A stretch of 64,000 bases of DNA from Escarpia spicata (lineage: Eukaryota; Annelida; Polychaeta; Sabellida; Siboglinidae), in contig OZ023216.1 in NCBI GenBank assembly GCA_963995525.1, positions 37,296,908 through 37,360,907 on the forward strand, written 5' to 3'. Both the position numbers and the translations under genes were made by a program. The notes beneath the pieces were generated by a model. That model did not search any database. It was not told the origin of the DNA and was given only the letters and a program-made list of their open reading frames with translations. How positions within the stretch are numbered: position 1 is the stretch's first letter; every line of letters starts with the position of its first letter. Of the stretch, positions 1 through 18,587 are shown one piece after another.

Positions 1-35
1 ATGAGCTCAGATTCCTGTGGATTTAGGCGCTATAG

Positions 36-5468
<5,433 letters not shown>

Positions 5469-5581
5469 TGGACACAGGTGCAATGTGATTTATGTAAATA
5501 TCACAACAATAATTCTTTGCCAGATTGGTCTGCTTGTTAAACCAAGGCTGTGTGTTTTTAATAAAAGTTTTTTAATACTAG

Positions 5582-5587
5582 AATAAA
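5582..5587 (+). terminator. candidate poly(A) signal of SMC5
   Basis: This is the first AATAAA downstream of the SMC5 stop codon (5466-5468). A second AATAAA follows near 5705. No transcript end can be seen directly. Confidence 0.4.
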
Positions 5588-7887
5588 CAATGTTGAAGGT
5601 ATTCTGCCCGACAAAATTGCATTTAATAAGATGAAGATAATGGATGCAATTTGAAAGTTGCGCCCACGACATGTTTGTATTATAAATAAGACAGTGAATT
5701 TCTAAATAAATTCATCTCTATTCCCACAAGCTTGGGGGTGCTGGTGATTTCATCAGTATCCCCTACCATATATCAAATAATTTATCGCCGGGCCTGTTAG
5801 CCACTCATCTGACAACCTACCATAATGACTGGATGTTTTCAGACACCAGAAACATACAATAATAATAATTTTCTGTGCTGTGTGTTTTTGGTCACCTGTA
5901 ATTATTGTTAGGTTCACAAATACACCCAGTTGATGTTTTCGGACACCAAAAATAATTTTTTGTACTGTGTTTTCGGACAGCTGAGAATTTAATTATTTTT
6001 ACTGGATACATACAGGCTTTGTGGTATTAGGTTTAAACATTATTAACGCTGGTGGACAGGTATTGACAGTCATTGTTGTTTGAAGTTAAGTTGGTTCTTG
6101 ATATCAGGCAACCAGACCAAGTGGCAGACGTCCGTACATAATATGAAATACAGTGTATATGCCAAGGCTAGTGTAGTCGGGCAAAAGCTGACGTCGACGA
6201 CATTCCATAAGAAGTTGTTAAAGCAGGCAGGTTGATGTGAACCTGATTACAGCATTTTGTATTACATTCCAGTCAACCAGGGTTTGTAGTTGTGTTTACT
6301 TTACGATAAAACAATCAGACTTGACTGCATTTGTGAGCTAGCTGTTTGCTACTTTCATGCTGTACATCTGTACTTATAATATTTGTTAACTAGTCCTACT
6401 CGTGTGCCTTAGACCCAAGCAGATATTTCATTAACATATTTTGTTGAGCAGTTATGTATTTTTTTGCATTTGCTGCCAGCAGTGAAGTCATTGTTTTAAC
6501 TAAAATGTTTATGCAAATGTTGATAGGAAAATTCCATTCCTCAATGGTCTGAATTAAGAGGGTTCACCCATAGACATTTAATCCCTGTAGACCTGTAGAT
6601 CATGCAGTAGGCCGGGTAAAGTCTGCCGCCATCCGTGTGTCAAGTCAATGTCATTACAATCAGTTGTCCTGTTTACATGTTCACATAATAATATTCCACA
6701 CTTGTCCTTCGTGACCACAGCTAACTGAGTATGCACAGCATATATGGTTGCCAGAATCACAAAACCAGTTGTTACTTGTGGTGTTATAAGTACAGTGGAA
6801 CACCACTTTATGGTCACCTCTGTGCAGCCATCTCACAATTAAGGTCACCCTAGGACAATCACAAATTATTTCCACATACAGTAAATTATATGATGTTATT
6901 TATGCTAATACGGTCACCTTGTTATTCGGGTCATTTTTGTCCAGTCCCAAAGGTGACCTTAATAGTGAGGTTCCCCTGTAAGTAGACTACATTCTCTATT
7001 TGCTTTGTTACTATTCAAGGACGTTTTACCATGCAACAATCTAATGCTGATCCCGTTGTTGATATTATTTAGTCTATTTTATTTTTCTCCCCTAAAGTGT
7101 TCATTAATTTCCTCATTTATGTTAAAATTTGCCATACTTTGCTGAAACTTAATTGTTTTCATAACGACAGAAATAGAAAGCAATATTTCAGAATGTACCA
7201 CATCCTTGCCTGCTGTATTAGTTACACAGATGAAATGTTTCTGATTTCATTGTCTTTGTCACAGATTTTGGTTGACGTTTTCACAAACCTACCAAGTCAA
7301 ATGAAAATTACATAGCTTGTTTGTGCCAGCAATTTTCTGGAAAATTGGTGATTCCATAATTGATCATCACACAGTGACAAATAAATAAATGTGTATGCAA
7401 AATATCAGATTAGCAATAATCTTGTCATACCAGGCAGCTAGTTGTATGATGTCTTCTGTGGACAATCAAAGAAAGCAGTGTGTTACTTTTTATGTTGATG
7501 TTTATACACAAATACAGTACTGTGTACAGATATAACGAAACAGTGTTCATAAAACATGCCCATCGTGGTTTGTTTTATTAGTAAGTTTTGTAGAAAATAA
7601 AAGTGTGCAAAATGTGTTTTGAAGGTATTGGTTGTAGTTGTTTTGTGATATAACTGTTTTCTGTTTGTAAAATATAATATAAATATGTAAATATATTTAG
7701 TTAATGTGTTTCATAAACAAAGATTGGAAAATATAATGTTGTCAAGGGACATAAAATATTGTCTGTTGTGAAATATCAAACATATTACTCTTTATTCAGC
7801 CAAATTACTTTGTTGCACAACTTGATGCTTTGAAACCTGTCTTAAAAGACATATCTCCATCGAAAAAAACATCTACAAAGTCCTGAA
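5588..7887. other. intergenic, no gene recognised
   Basis: This AT-rich sequence lies downstream of SMC5. Only short open frames without recognisable domains occur, and I saw no long repeat. Phrases such as TTTTCGGACA(C/G)C recur near 5840-5990, hinting at old, degraded repeat material. Confidence 0.5.
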
Positions 7888-8884
7888 TGATCAGTGTGTC
7901 TAGTTCTCTATCAGTACTGGTACTCTGGCCATAATGATTAGTGTGTCTTGTTCTCTATCAGTAGTGGTACTCTGGCCATAATGATCAGTAGTGGTACTCT
8001 GGCCGTAATGATCAGTCAGTCTTGTCCTCTATCAATAGTGGTACTCTGGCCGTAATGATCAGTCAGTCTTGTCCTCTATCAATAGTGGTACTCTGGCCGT
8101 AATGATCAGTTTGTCTTGTTCTCTATCAGTAGTGGTACTCTGGCCATAATGATCAGTGTGTTTTGTCCTCTATCAGTAGTGGTACTCTGGCCATAATGAT
8201 CAGTGTGTCTTGTTCTCTATCAGTAGTGGTACTCTGGCCATAATGATCAGTCAGTCTTGTCCTCTATCAGCAGTGGTACTCTGGCCATAATGATCAGTGT
8301 GTCTTGTTCTCTATCAGTAGTGGTACTCTGGCCATAATGATCAGTGTTTCTTGTCCTCTATCAGCAGTGGTACTCTGGCCATAATGATCAGTGTGTCTTG
8401 TTCTCTATCAGTAGTGGTACTCTGGCCATAATGATCAGTAGTGGTACTCTGGCCATAATGATCAGTCAGTCTTGTCCTCTATAAGTAGTGGTACTCTGGC
8501 CATAATGATCAGTGTGTCTTGTTCTCTATCAGTAGTGGTACTCTGGCCATAATGATCAGTCAGTCTTTTCCTCTATAAGTAGTGGTACTCTAGCCGTAAT
8601 GATCAGTGTGTCTTGTTCTCTATCAGTAGTGGTACTCTGGCCATAATGATCAGTGTGTTTTTTCCTCTATCAGTAGTGGTACTCTGGCCGTAATGATCAC
8701 TGTGTCTTCTCCTCTATCAGTAGTGGTACTCTGGCTGTAATGATCAGTCTGTCTTGTCCTCTATCAGTAGTGGTACTCTGGCCATAATGATCAGTGTGTT
8801 TTGTCCTCTCTCAGTAATGGTACTCTGGCCATAATGATCAGTCTGTCTTGTCCTCTATCAGCAGTGGTACTCTGGCCATAATGG
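7888..8884 (+). repeat. 47-bp minisatellite with shortened 27-bp units
   Basis: The full unit begins TAGTGGTACTCTGGCCATAA, continues TGATCAGTGTGTCTTGTTCT and ends CTATCAG (47 bp), about 20 copies in roughly 1 kb. Some units are cut to about 27 bp, with GATCAGTAGTGGTAC joined directly (near 7984 and 8436). That is the signature of unequal exchange or slippage at the shared CAGTAGTGG. Divergence (CCATAA/CCGTAA, GTGTGT/GTCAGT) is patchy and shared between neighbouring units. Confidence 0.93.
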
Positions 8885-9639
8885 ACATAGTACTCAGTCC
8901 TTACAATGTTGCACATATTTTATTGTCTATTATGTGTTAGAATAAATCAAATAAATATATGAATTCAATTTTCCATGGGACGTCCCACAAAACAATCCTA
9001 TCAGCTTTGCCAAGAATTGCATGGTGACCATGGTTACCATCATGCAAATAGACTTACTTGTTTCACCTCTTTTTGTATAACACACTGGATATCAGGTCAT
9101 GATAGGATGAGTTGTTTTTAAGGTATAGGACAGTTAACTAAAATGACACTTCATGAAGAGTTTATCCTCTTAAAATGCACCCCAATACAGTGAAATAATG
9201 GGCATATTTGCTTTGTCACCATGCAAGATCATTTCGATATGACATAAACTGATGTCATTTAGTCTTAAACCTTCATCCCTGCTACATAAGACTTTGGGTT
9301 AAATTAGTATGTTTGCAACTTTGTATATACCAGGTGGCATTTAAACCACCACAACACAAAACTGCTTTCAAAGTCGGCACTCTTATGGGTGGTGAACATC
9401 ACATTGTAGGGGGTGAACCAATGCTAAATGCAAGACAGATTTTGCAAACCTATGAGACCACCCCTAACATGCTAAACAAGATGTACCCTCCCTCCCCGTC
9501 CGTCCACCCAGTGACACCAATTCCCTGTGTCTTACGTTATATGTTGTAGGGATCATCCATTAAATGTAGAAATAAAATAAAATGAGGACTCGGCGATAGA
9601 CCTGTGAATCACCAACACTTGAAAATAACCCTTACTCTT
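8885..9639. other. intergenic, nothing recognised
   Basis: No exon, RNA gene or clear repeat could be supported. Open frames such as 9313-9549 lack recognisable domains and flanking splice logic. Confidence 0.4.
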
Positions 9640-9890
9640 CTCCCCCCCCTCGGTCCCTTGCAGGGTAAGGGCCATATCATTTAGTCCATTTCACCATCTC
9701 AACGATACATTGCTATCTCGCACTATCTTCTGTTACTTTTCCTCACATTCACTTCTGTTCATCCCTGCCCTTTTGAGATCTCTCTTCAGACTGTCTCCAT
9801 CTTAATTTAGATCTTTCTCTTCTTCTATCACACTCTATTTTTCTTCACTGATTCCCAACTACATTCATTTCCAAGAGTCTTCATTCTGAC
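9640..9890 (-). mobile_element. probable LINE 3'-end fragment (extreme RT-ORF C-terminus)
   Basis: Read on the - strand, a frame with stops gives a basic motif of the type RDLKRAG followed by a degraded tail. This resembles the last 40-50 residues of many RTE/BovB-like LINE polyproteins (pattern DxVKRDLKxxGL...DRxxWR). The match is short and broken, so the call is tentative. No poly(A) or target duplication was located. Confidence 0.35.
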
Positions 9891-11813
9891 TGCTCCATAG
9901 CCCTAAATAGATGTTGTAAATACAGACCAGTCTAAACCAAATATTTATCACACAAAGCACATAACTTATATTACTGTGACCTACATCCCGTAAAATCAAC
10001 ATTTTCCCTGCACTAAAAATTTTCATATTTCTTTGTTAATAATTGATGTTTGTTTGGTCACGTTTGCAGCATTGTTCATATTGAGTGGTGAGGATAAATA
10101 CGCGAGTACACAGCTCTCAATCAATATTCCCCACCTGTGCACAATGACATGACTACCGGTATATGGGCTTTGTACATCTATCATTACATGTTTCCCACAA
10201 TGCAAAAGGGCAAATATTACTACAAAAGGAAGAACGTCTTTCATTACTCAGAATCAGCAATGGTGGCAATTATTAAAAGGCAGTTTGTTGAATTGGTTGT
10301 CTTAAATGTGCAAACACAGCAGTTAAACCATTTGGTCGCCATTATATGGCCAGTAGAGCCGTTGACAATCTGAAGAAAAAAAAAAATTATGTTTCGTAAA
10401 AGAAAAATTATAATTGCAAACATTGTTTTTGGCTTATTAAACACAATTTTGTGGACAGTAAACCTTCAATGTATTCCAAGATCATTATAGTAACTGAAAT
10501 AAAAACTGAGGAACAGACAGACTCCCTTTAAATATTGTACTATGCCAAAACAGTGTTGTAAATGATCACCTCTTGACAACTGGAATACTGCTAATGGATT
10601 TTGAGATTGACCAATCCTTTTGTTTTGGTGTGCCTCCGAGCTTGGTTTCCAAGGATTTAGGTGCAATAGAATTTATTATTACATTAAACTGACAAGAAGT
10701 ATCTTGTAATCCAAATGAGCTCAGGACCATGGGGTGGTGTCTGTTTGCCTTCCATGTGATTTTATTCAAATATCCCCCAAATAAATCACACAAATACATA
10801 TTAACATGCGAGATCATTATTTTTAATAATGAATAAACCATTGATAAATGATGTAGTCTATGTAAATTCTGCAATGTGTGGATGACATCATGACACATTT
10901 AAATGTGATATATATAATTTTACAGAACATTCAAATCAAGAAAATAAACAATGCAACGATGACATCATTGGAACCCCCAAATTGGTGTCAATACTGATAA
11001 ACAATTGCAAATGGCTTCTTGAAGACACCACTTTGTCTAATAGGATACTTTTTAGGTAACCTTAATCTGACATATAAATGCCTTCCTCAATTCAATTTGT
11101 TCATGTCTCATTATTATTATATGTTAGAACACATGATAATACTATAGGCAAGTAAAATGCTATCAGCTTGTGCAATCTAGCTATTTCCACAATTTGAGTT
11201 TTCGACTTTCTCGTTTTGAATCCATTTTGTTGAAAAATTGAACAATCTGAAATGCAAATGTGAACTTTCTACAATTGTAAATATCATTACAATATTATAT
11301 GTCTTGTCGCTCTTTAAATATGATTGTTGTTGATTACATTTTCAGTTCATCCCAGCAATAAACTATTAAACTCATTGTAAACACTTGTGGCATTAATCAA
11401 TTCAATTTTATCACACAGTACCAGTAGATATCAATCTTTACTATCTTAGAATAAAAAGTAAGAACACATTTCACAAGCTAGCGATTCCAGCACTGAAATG
11501 GTGGCAAAACATGCAGATTCACACAAATACAGCAGTATGAGCCACAATACAATAACAAACTGTACATCCATCTGTTATCTCCAAATCTTGCAAAATCTTT
11601 ATGTTAGCCATGTAGAAACTGAGATCAGTGTAAATATCACAACTTTTATGTCACATTTTGATTGCCATTCGTGTGTTTCTTAGTATCTGGTATATTACAG
11701 GTGTATGTAAGACATATTTTTTTGAGGTAAACTATTTCTATGACATTATTGCATTACACAAGTCCTCAAGTTCCACAAAACGACCCATTGTAAATCAACA
11801 TCGTCAAATCGTT
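9891..11813. other. intergenic, AT-rich, no gene recognised
   Basis: This lies downstream of the glutaredoxin stop codon and contains its 3' untranslated region and flank. Only short frames are present. One copy of a dispersed repeat (10240-10310) is annotated separately. Confidence 0.4.
10240..10310 (+). repeat. dispersed repeat copy 1 (GGCAGTTCGCTGAA family)
   Basis: The block AATCAGCAATGGTGGCAATT followed by a variant of GGCAGTTTGTTGAATTGGTT and GTCTTAAAT is also found, diverged, at 41415-41480 and 58410-58485. Spacing and order of the shared words are the same in all three, which argues for one mobile family rather than chance. Confidence 0.55.
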
Positions 11814-14800
11814 TCAACTTCTGAGTAAGACGGAGAGTTGACCACTGCTCTCCAGTGCTGACGTTTCGTCTCCGCCTCCTATACACTGTCCATTGATGAA
11901 CACCCGGGGCACCTGTGTAACATGAAAAGATGTCCCTTATTATGAGAAGGCACAAATTATAATACAGTTCACGAATTCACAGAATTGTCACTCTCACATC
12001 AATGCATCCTAAACAGAATACACATTTAATAAAAAAATCCAAATATGCACATTTAATATTTTAGGATGTGTTTAGAAAACTTAAATGTGTGCTTTTCAAC
12101 AACAAAAAAGGAGGGTCTTACTATTCATAAACAAAATGGGTGGGATGTGTAAACCCCCTCTCCAAATCAAAGATATTTTCTTGCAGGGAAAAAAGGATCA
12201 AGAAATCAGCTTTGAAGTCTTATACATATATTGCCAGTAAAAAGTGGGGGTACACTTTTAAGTAGGCCCTAGTCTGTCATCACCTCAATTTGCAAAATCC
12301 AAAGAAAGTTAAGGGCTTAGCATTGGTTCAATGGTTCAATCCCCCGCTAAAAAAATACGTGGCATGGGACTAGCGATTGTTATTAATGTCAATTTGCATT
12401 TACAGGTTGTGTTTGTAGATATTGGTAGTGACACCCCTGGGCGTCACACACACACACACGCACACGCACACGCACACACACACACACACACCTCCCTGGA
12501 AATGAATTAATGTAATTGAAGGGTGTGGACTGAGGCAGTTTAATACCCATTTAATAATGTATAAATGAGATGTAATGCAAATGATGAAAGACAGGCAACT
12601 GAAGAAAGGAAGAGAGGAAAGAAATGGCAGTGCATGAGCACATAATAACTACAGTTAGACAGAAACAAGGTACAAGATAATGGTTCAAGTGACAGCTAGA
12701 ATATGTACGCTTGTTACCGGTCAATTAGGCCATGGGCCAATACCAAAAAATTCACATGCCGGTACCATTTTGATGGACAAAGGCTCACTATATTTTTTTG
12801 AAAGATCATCCCATTGGGCAAATTTTTCAGTATGATGGACATTCCCAAGTGGTAGCTTAATACCTTTTTTGTGGGAAAATGTTTTTTTTGGTAAAATCAT
12901 GTTTTTTGAAATTGTCCTTTTAAAAAAGTGAATGTACAGCTAGAAAAAAATCCCAAAGTGGAAATTATGATCAGTATAAGTGTTGATTTTTTGGTACCAT
13001 TTATTCAAAAAATGTCTCAACTGTTGCCATGGAAACGGCCATCTTGAGAAAAAAAATACGTTTTTTGGTTACAAAACTTTAAAAATTAATATCTCAGGAT
13101 TCACATGAAATATTTGGGTGCTTTCAATGGCAAACCCATTCTGAGATACCCAGGCAGTTTTTCAGTTACCTTTGTGTACAATATATTTAGGCAGAATGGT
13201 CAGTTTCGGAGTAAAACATCAGTTTTGAAATGCCATTTTTAGCAAAATGGCAGAAAAGAGTGATTTTGATATTTCCTTGCTATAAGACACCTCCCTATGC
13301 CCAAAGCTGTCAAAGTTTAGTATATCGGTAAAATCAAAAAGAATAAGGCAGCGGGGGGGGGGTAGTAACAACATTGTCTTCCAACATATGGCAGCACTAG
13401 GTTCAGCCTCAGTCACGGGCGCACATGAAAGCCGCTAAGTTGCAGCAGCATAGCGTTCAATTTGTAATAATTAGACACTATCACCGAACGTGCTATAAGG
13501 ATTACACCAAACCCACCAACAAGCCAAAAGACATTGAAGACTCAAATGACCTTCGCGTGAACTATAAGTCTGTTGTGGATGACTCCTATAATGAACTATT
13601 TGCTTTCAACCGAAACAATCTATTTACCAATCCCAAAGCAGTTAGTATGGTGGACCTCTCCCAGAAGCTTGTATCCATAATCGAGTCTCATGGCATTGAT
13701 CAGGTAGAAGAGTCAACAAAGAAGCACATCCGTCGATAACTGGAAAGTGAATTTGAAGAGGCACTACACTTCATTCAAGATGACAGGGGGACACTCTATG
13801 TCTACCCTGACAATCTGTCGAGGGAGCATCTGATCCTCAAGAATGTGATGATGCGAAAGGAGCTGGAAGACCTCAGATCTTCTGGCTCGGATTAATCAAC
13901 AATGCTAAAAAAGGCGGCAGTTTTCTTGAGACCAGACATCAAAGAGCAGAAAGTTGAGGAAGAGTGGCCACCTCAACCATCAAATCAGACTTTAGAATCA
14001 GCCAGGATACCAGAATCAATCTCTCAATGTTTACAACTGTTAATTACTGGTCGTAGTGATGAGTCAAACCCGAGCAAGTGTACAGAGTTGCAGAAAGCTT
14101 CCATTGCCCAGGATATCATCGTTATGGTTCAGTCTACTTGGCGCAAATGTCCCAACTAGCCAGTAGCCACCCAGATGCGCATGCTTACCTGTCAAACGTG
14201 GGTCAAGAAATCCTTTTGGGAAAATCCCCATTGACCAGACAATTGAGGAAACAGTCAATAGGGACACCAAAACTGTAGGAGGTACAAAAGAATTCAGCTT
14301 GAAAGCCTCAGCTGTCAGCAGGTACTATTTGAGCGATACAAATTTCACCCATGCTGATCTTCAGGCTAGCCGCATTCAGAGGGACCATTCTGACGTAAAT
14401 TCTGCAATTCTTATTCTGGAAGAAGAAGAATGGATTAATCCAATGTGTAGGAATCACCCCGAACTTTTCAGCATCTCAAGCGGGAGATTGGCACCAGTGG
14501 AGGTTGCCAAAGACATCAAGCAAGCGCACACAGTTGGAAAGAGGCCTATGAGAAATTCAAGAAGGACCGTCTCAACACAGATCCACCGAAACAGCCGTTT
14601 CTTCAGAAAATTAACAAGCTGAAGTTGAAAACATTTTCTGACTTGAAGAAGAAGATTAAACTGACACGTGAAAAGGGTCAACAGATTGTCTTGGAAGCTG
14701 ACCGGCGGTTATTTGTGAACATGATACTCGCTGCGCAGGCTCGTGACATTGATCTACAAGATGTATTGGCGTACCCATTGGGTCCAATACCATGGGCTTT

Positions 14801-17636
14801 GGTGACACCGGATGGTTCAATTCAAAAGACAACCAAGTCAAATCTACCTGAAGCTCTGGCACAGGGTGTATCAGCTGCTGAGACTGTGCCACAGTCTAAA
14901 CAAACATCATCGATGGGATGGCACTTCTGCAACGCTTCAAAAGTGAAGACATTTGCACAGTTATCAAAGAATGCACTCGACTTAGCTTTACATGAAGGCA
15001 GGGACATTAATAGAATTGATGTTGTGTTCGCTGTCTACAGAGAAGTGTCTATAAAGAATGCTGAGAGAAGAAAACGTAGATCAGATGAAGGAGTCAGATT
15101 CAAGACATTTGCGCCTGGTCATGAAATCCGCCATTGGAGAAAACTACTGCAGGATCCATACAGCAAAAGCAGTCTCATATGATTTATGATTGAAGAATGG
15201 AAGGATGAGAAGCATAGGGAGAGCATCGGCAACAAGACTATCTTTATGACCTATGAAGAAAAATGCTTCAAAATAACCAGAGGCAGCTGCGCAGAGATTG
15301 ATGAGCTCACATCACCACATGAGGAGGCCGACACCAAGGTCTTGCTCCATGCTGTAGATGCAGCAAAAAGTGGATACAACCATGTTGTTATCAATGCTCA
15401 AGACACTGACATAATGGTGTTTGCCTTAGCTCGCAAGTCCAATATCCCTTGCCACCTCTACCAAAGGAGAGGAACCAAAACTCGGGAAAAGATTGTAGAC
15501 ATAGACAAGGTAGCTTCAACATTAGGAAAAAAGCTATGCACTGCACTTATAGGCTTTCATGCATTTACTAGATGCGACTCCATCAGCTCCTTCTCAGGAA
15601 AAGGAAAGGTTAGACCTCTGAAAATATTGAAAAAAGAGGAGGATTACCAACAATGTTTCACGGATCTTGGACAGTCGTGGGAAGTCAACCAGAAGCTTGA
15701 GGCATTTGTGTGCAGTCTATATGCCTCAAAGGAGCGACCGTTAGAGTCAATGAATGCCGGTACAAGCTTTTCTGTATCAAGAGGGAATATATTAGCTGAT
15801 CATCTCTCCCACCCTGCAGAGCCTGCCTTCAACAGCATACTAGACGAGCCAACTATCAGGCTGCAATATGGCCCAAGTCAACTGTTCTTGAGCTGATGAA
15901 ATGCAACTGTAGCCGGGCATGCGATAGCAACGACTGCCAATGCATCGCAAATGGTTTTAAATGTACTCTGATGTGTCGCAAGCAAAACTGTGCCAACCAG
16001 ATTGCGGACGAAGATGAATCCGAGGACCCGACACCTATTGCTGGGGAAAGTGATGATGACGATGTTTGAATTGTTAAATGACTTTGTTACAAAATGTCCA
16101 TGTGCTAAATGTGTAATTCTTGTGACATAATAGCTTCAAAATATGCCACCTGGTAATTACCATCGCGGGGGAATTCGTTTGTGGTTTTTTATTCCACCAA
16201 AGTGATCCACATGTATCTATTTTCAGTCATAACATGATATACAAATCAGGATGACTTTCAAATGGAGGTTTGACTTCAAAGGAAATAAACAGTGATGTAC
16301 CAGACTATTGTTTAAATTATATTTTACCTAAAGATTACCTTACTCATTATCCTCAATGGATCCTGGATAATGGTGACATTCCTATTTGTCATGTTGAAAA
16401 GTGTGTAACTGAGGCATGAATTGAATATTTCATGGTAAAAGACTACAAGCTGTGCTCAAAAATGTATGTAACCTCGATAACAAGTGAAAAAAATTGAAAT
16501 GTACGTGTTACTATGGTAACCACTCATCAATGGAATATCAATGAATGAAAATCACTTTGCAATGGTTATTTACCGATATACTCAACTTTGACAGATTTGG
16601 GCATAGCTAGGTGTCTTATAGCAAGGAAATCTCAAAATCACTCTTTTCTGCCATTTTCCTAAAAACGGCATTTCGAAACTGACCATTCTGCCTAAATATA
16701 TTGCACACAAAGGTAATTGAAAAACTGCCTAGGTACCTCAGAATGGGTTTGCCATTGAAAGCACCCAAATATTACATGTGAATCCTGAGATATGAATTTT
16801 TAAAGTTTTGTCACCAAAAAACGTATTTTTTGCCCCAAAATAGCTGTTTCCATGGCAACCGTTGAGAACAATTTTGAATAAATAGAATAAAAAAATCAAC
16901 ACTTATACTGGTAATAATTTCCACTTTTGGAATGTTTTTCTAGCTGTGCATTCCCTTTTTAAAAGGACAATTTCAAAAAACGTGATTTTATCCCAAAAAA
17001 ACATATTTTCCCTTTAAAAAAATATAAAGCTACCACTTGGGAATGTCCGTCATACTGAAAAATGTGCCCAAAATAATGTTCTTTCAAAAAAATATAGTGA
17101 GCCTTTGTCCCCCAAAATGGTACCGGCATGTGTATAGGCCCAATGGACTAAATCGTTCACCCGATCAACAGGTTCATCATAACCCCGTCATACACCATGA
17201 CCCATACGCCTCCATCCCAACCCCCTCCACACAAACGTATCCCAAAAATCTAGCCATACAGACTACACTGTATTCTGACTTCACAAAGCCACCTTCTGTC
17301 CTAGTATCGACATGCTGACGATACCAGACCATACAGCGATGTGTATGAATACTATGATAAGCGCAAAAAACAGCGACGTTACACGCCAACACGCCTGCTG
17401 CTTACCGAGCTGGCTCCAGTGAGCTGCCGCAGCCACGCCTGAATCTCAGAGCAGTCAGGTCGGTTTTCAATTTCTATCACCTCGTACTGGTCCGGCTTGA
17501 TTTCCTTGCCAACGTGCGGCTTTAACGCGTTCTTTGCCATGGAACAGTACGGGCAGTACGTCTTCGAGAAGACCACCACCTTCTTTCCGTGGATTTTCAT
17601 CTCAACGAACTGTTTTGCGGCTTCCTTCTTCGACAT
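11814..17636 (-). CDS. glutaredoxin (dithiol CPYC type), two exons
   Basis: Glutaredoxins reduce protein disulfides and mixed glutathione disulfides using GSH. Exon 1 is 17636-17406 (77 codons from ATG, ending in TCG before gtaagc). Exon 2 is 11912-11814 (32 codons plus TGA, after ttacacag). Both junctions are phase 0, giving 109 residues, close to the roughly 106 of classical cytosolic Grx1. The active site CPYC is at residues 28-31 within VVVFSKTYCPYCSMAK. The downstream cis-proline segment is SVPRVFINGQ (about residues 77-86), and the GSH-binding GGGDET motif follows. Upstream of the ATG the frame stays open for about 46 codons, rich in Ser, Arg and Gln, but contains no ATG, so I do not assign a mitochondrial leader. 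The 5.5 kb intron (11913-17405) holds a complete Academ-like transposon. CPYC favours a Grx1/Grx2-like dithiol enzyme; the exact orthologue is unresolved. Confidence 0.92.
12449..12490 (+). repeat. CA/CG-interrupted dinucleotide microsatellite
   Basis: This is an alternating CACACA and CGCACA run in the glutaredoxin intron, outside the transposon. Confidence 0.85.
12726..13333 (+). repeat. left terminal inverted repeat of transposon A
   Basis: This arm is the inverted partner of 16575-17150. It shares long blocks, for example GGACAAAGGCTCACTATATT at about 12777 and the TTGCCATGGAAAC region at 13024. Imperfect pairing and small indels imply an old insertion. Confidence 0.85.
13425..16069 (+). 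pseudogene. decayed Academ-like transposase/XPG-nuclease gene of transposon A
   Basis: The coding remnant is broken by in-frame stops (near 13738 and 13893) and several frameshifts (near 14150-14230, 14622, 15182 and 15870). In order: an N-terminal piece with a His/Cys motif (YHRTCYKDYT, ~13470); a conserved block DQTIEETVNRDTKTVGG at ~14233-14283, typical of this transposon protein family; and a helical middle (14625-15182). An XPG/FEN-like region spans 15186-15896, with EEAD at residues 46-49, DTD at 73-75, CD at 130-131 and GKGK at 138-141 of that segment. This matches the spacing of acidic metal ligands and the helix-hairpin loop of FEN1-type nucleases. The C-terminus (15896-16069, another frame) has nine cysteines in a CxC-rich cluster and an acidic tail. 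No intact transposase can be read. Confidence 0.75.
16575..17150 (-). repeat. right terminal inverted repeat of transposon A
   Basis: This arm is the reverse complement of 12726-13333 with scattered substitutions. It ends in GGCCCAATGGACTA, directly followed by the AAT duplication. Confidence 0.85.
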
Positions 17637-18477
<841 letters not shown>

Positions 18478-18587
18478 CTTGCGTGCGACATTTGCACCTT
18501 GAAATTAACCCAGTTTTGTATCAACTTAAATTTATAATGTATGATCAATAATCCACGGCTAAATCCAGTCATCCAATTACCCACTAG

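Larger units (their letters stand above)
12726..17150 (+). mobile_element. Academ-like DNA transposon A with ~600-bp terminal inverted repeats
   Basis: The left end (TAGGCCATGGGCC) and the reverse complement of the right end (TAGTCCATTGGGCC) match, and the two arms stay alignable for about 600 bp (12726 to ~13333 and ~16575 to 17150). The last shared inner block encodes the GACACCT/AGGTGTC core with TATAGCAAGG at 16618. The element is bracketed by AAT at 12723-12725 and 17151-17153, a 3-bp target duplication. The interior carries one decayed + strand gene (13425-16069) with an XPG/FEN-like nuclease region and a cysteine-rich C-terminus. XPG-type nucleases and 3-4 bp duplications are known features of the Academ superfamily; the superfamily assignment is inference. 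It sits in the glutaredoxin intron, antisense to that gene. Confidence 0.8.

Noticed and set aside
13219..17392. The transposon A reading frames as glutaredoxin intron-encoded host exons
   Set aside because: They lie on the opposite strand, between paired inverted repeats with a target duplication, and are full of stops and frameshifts.
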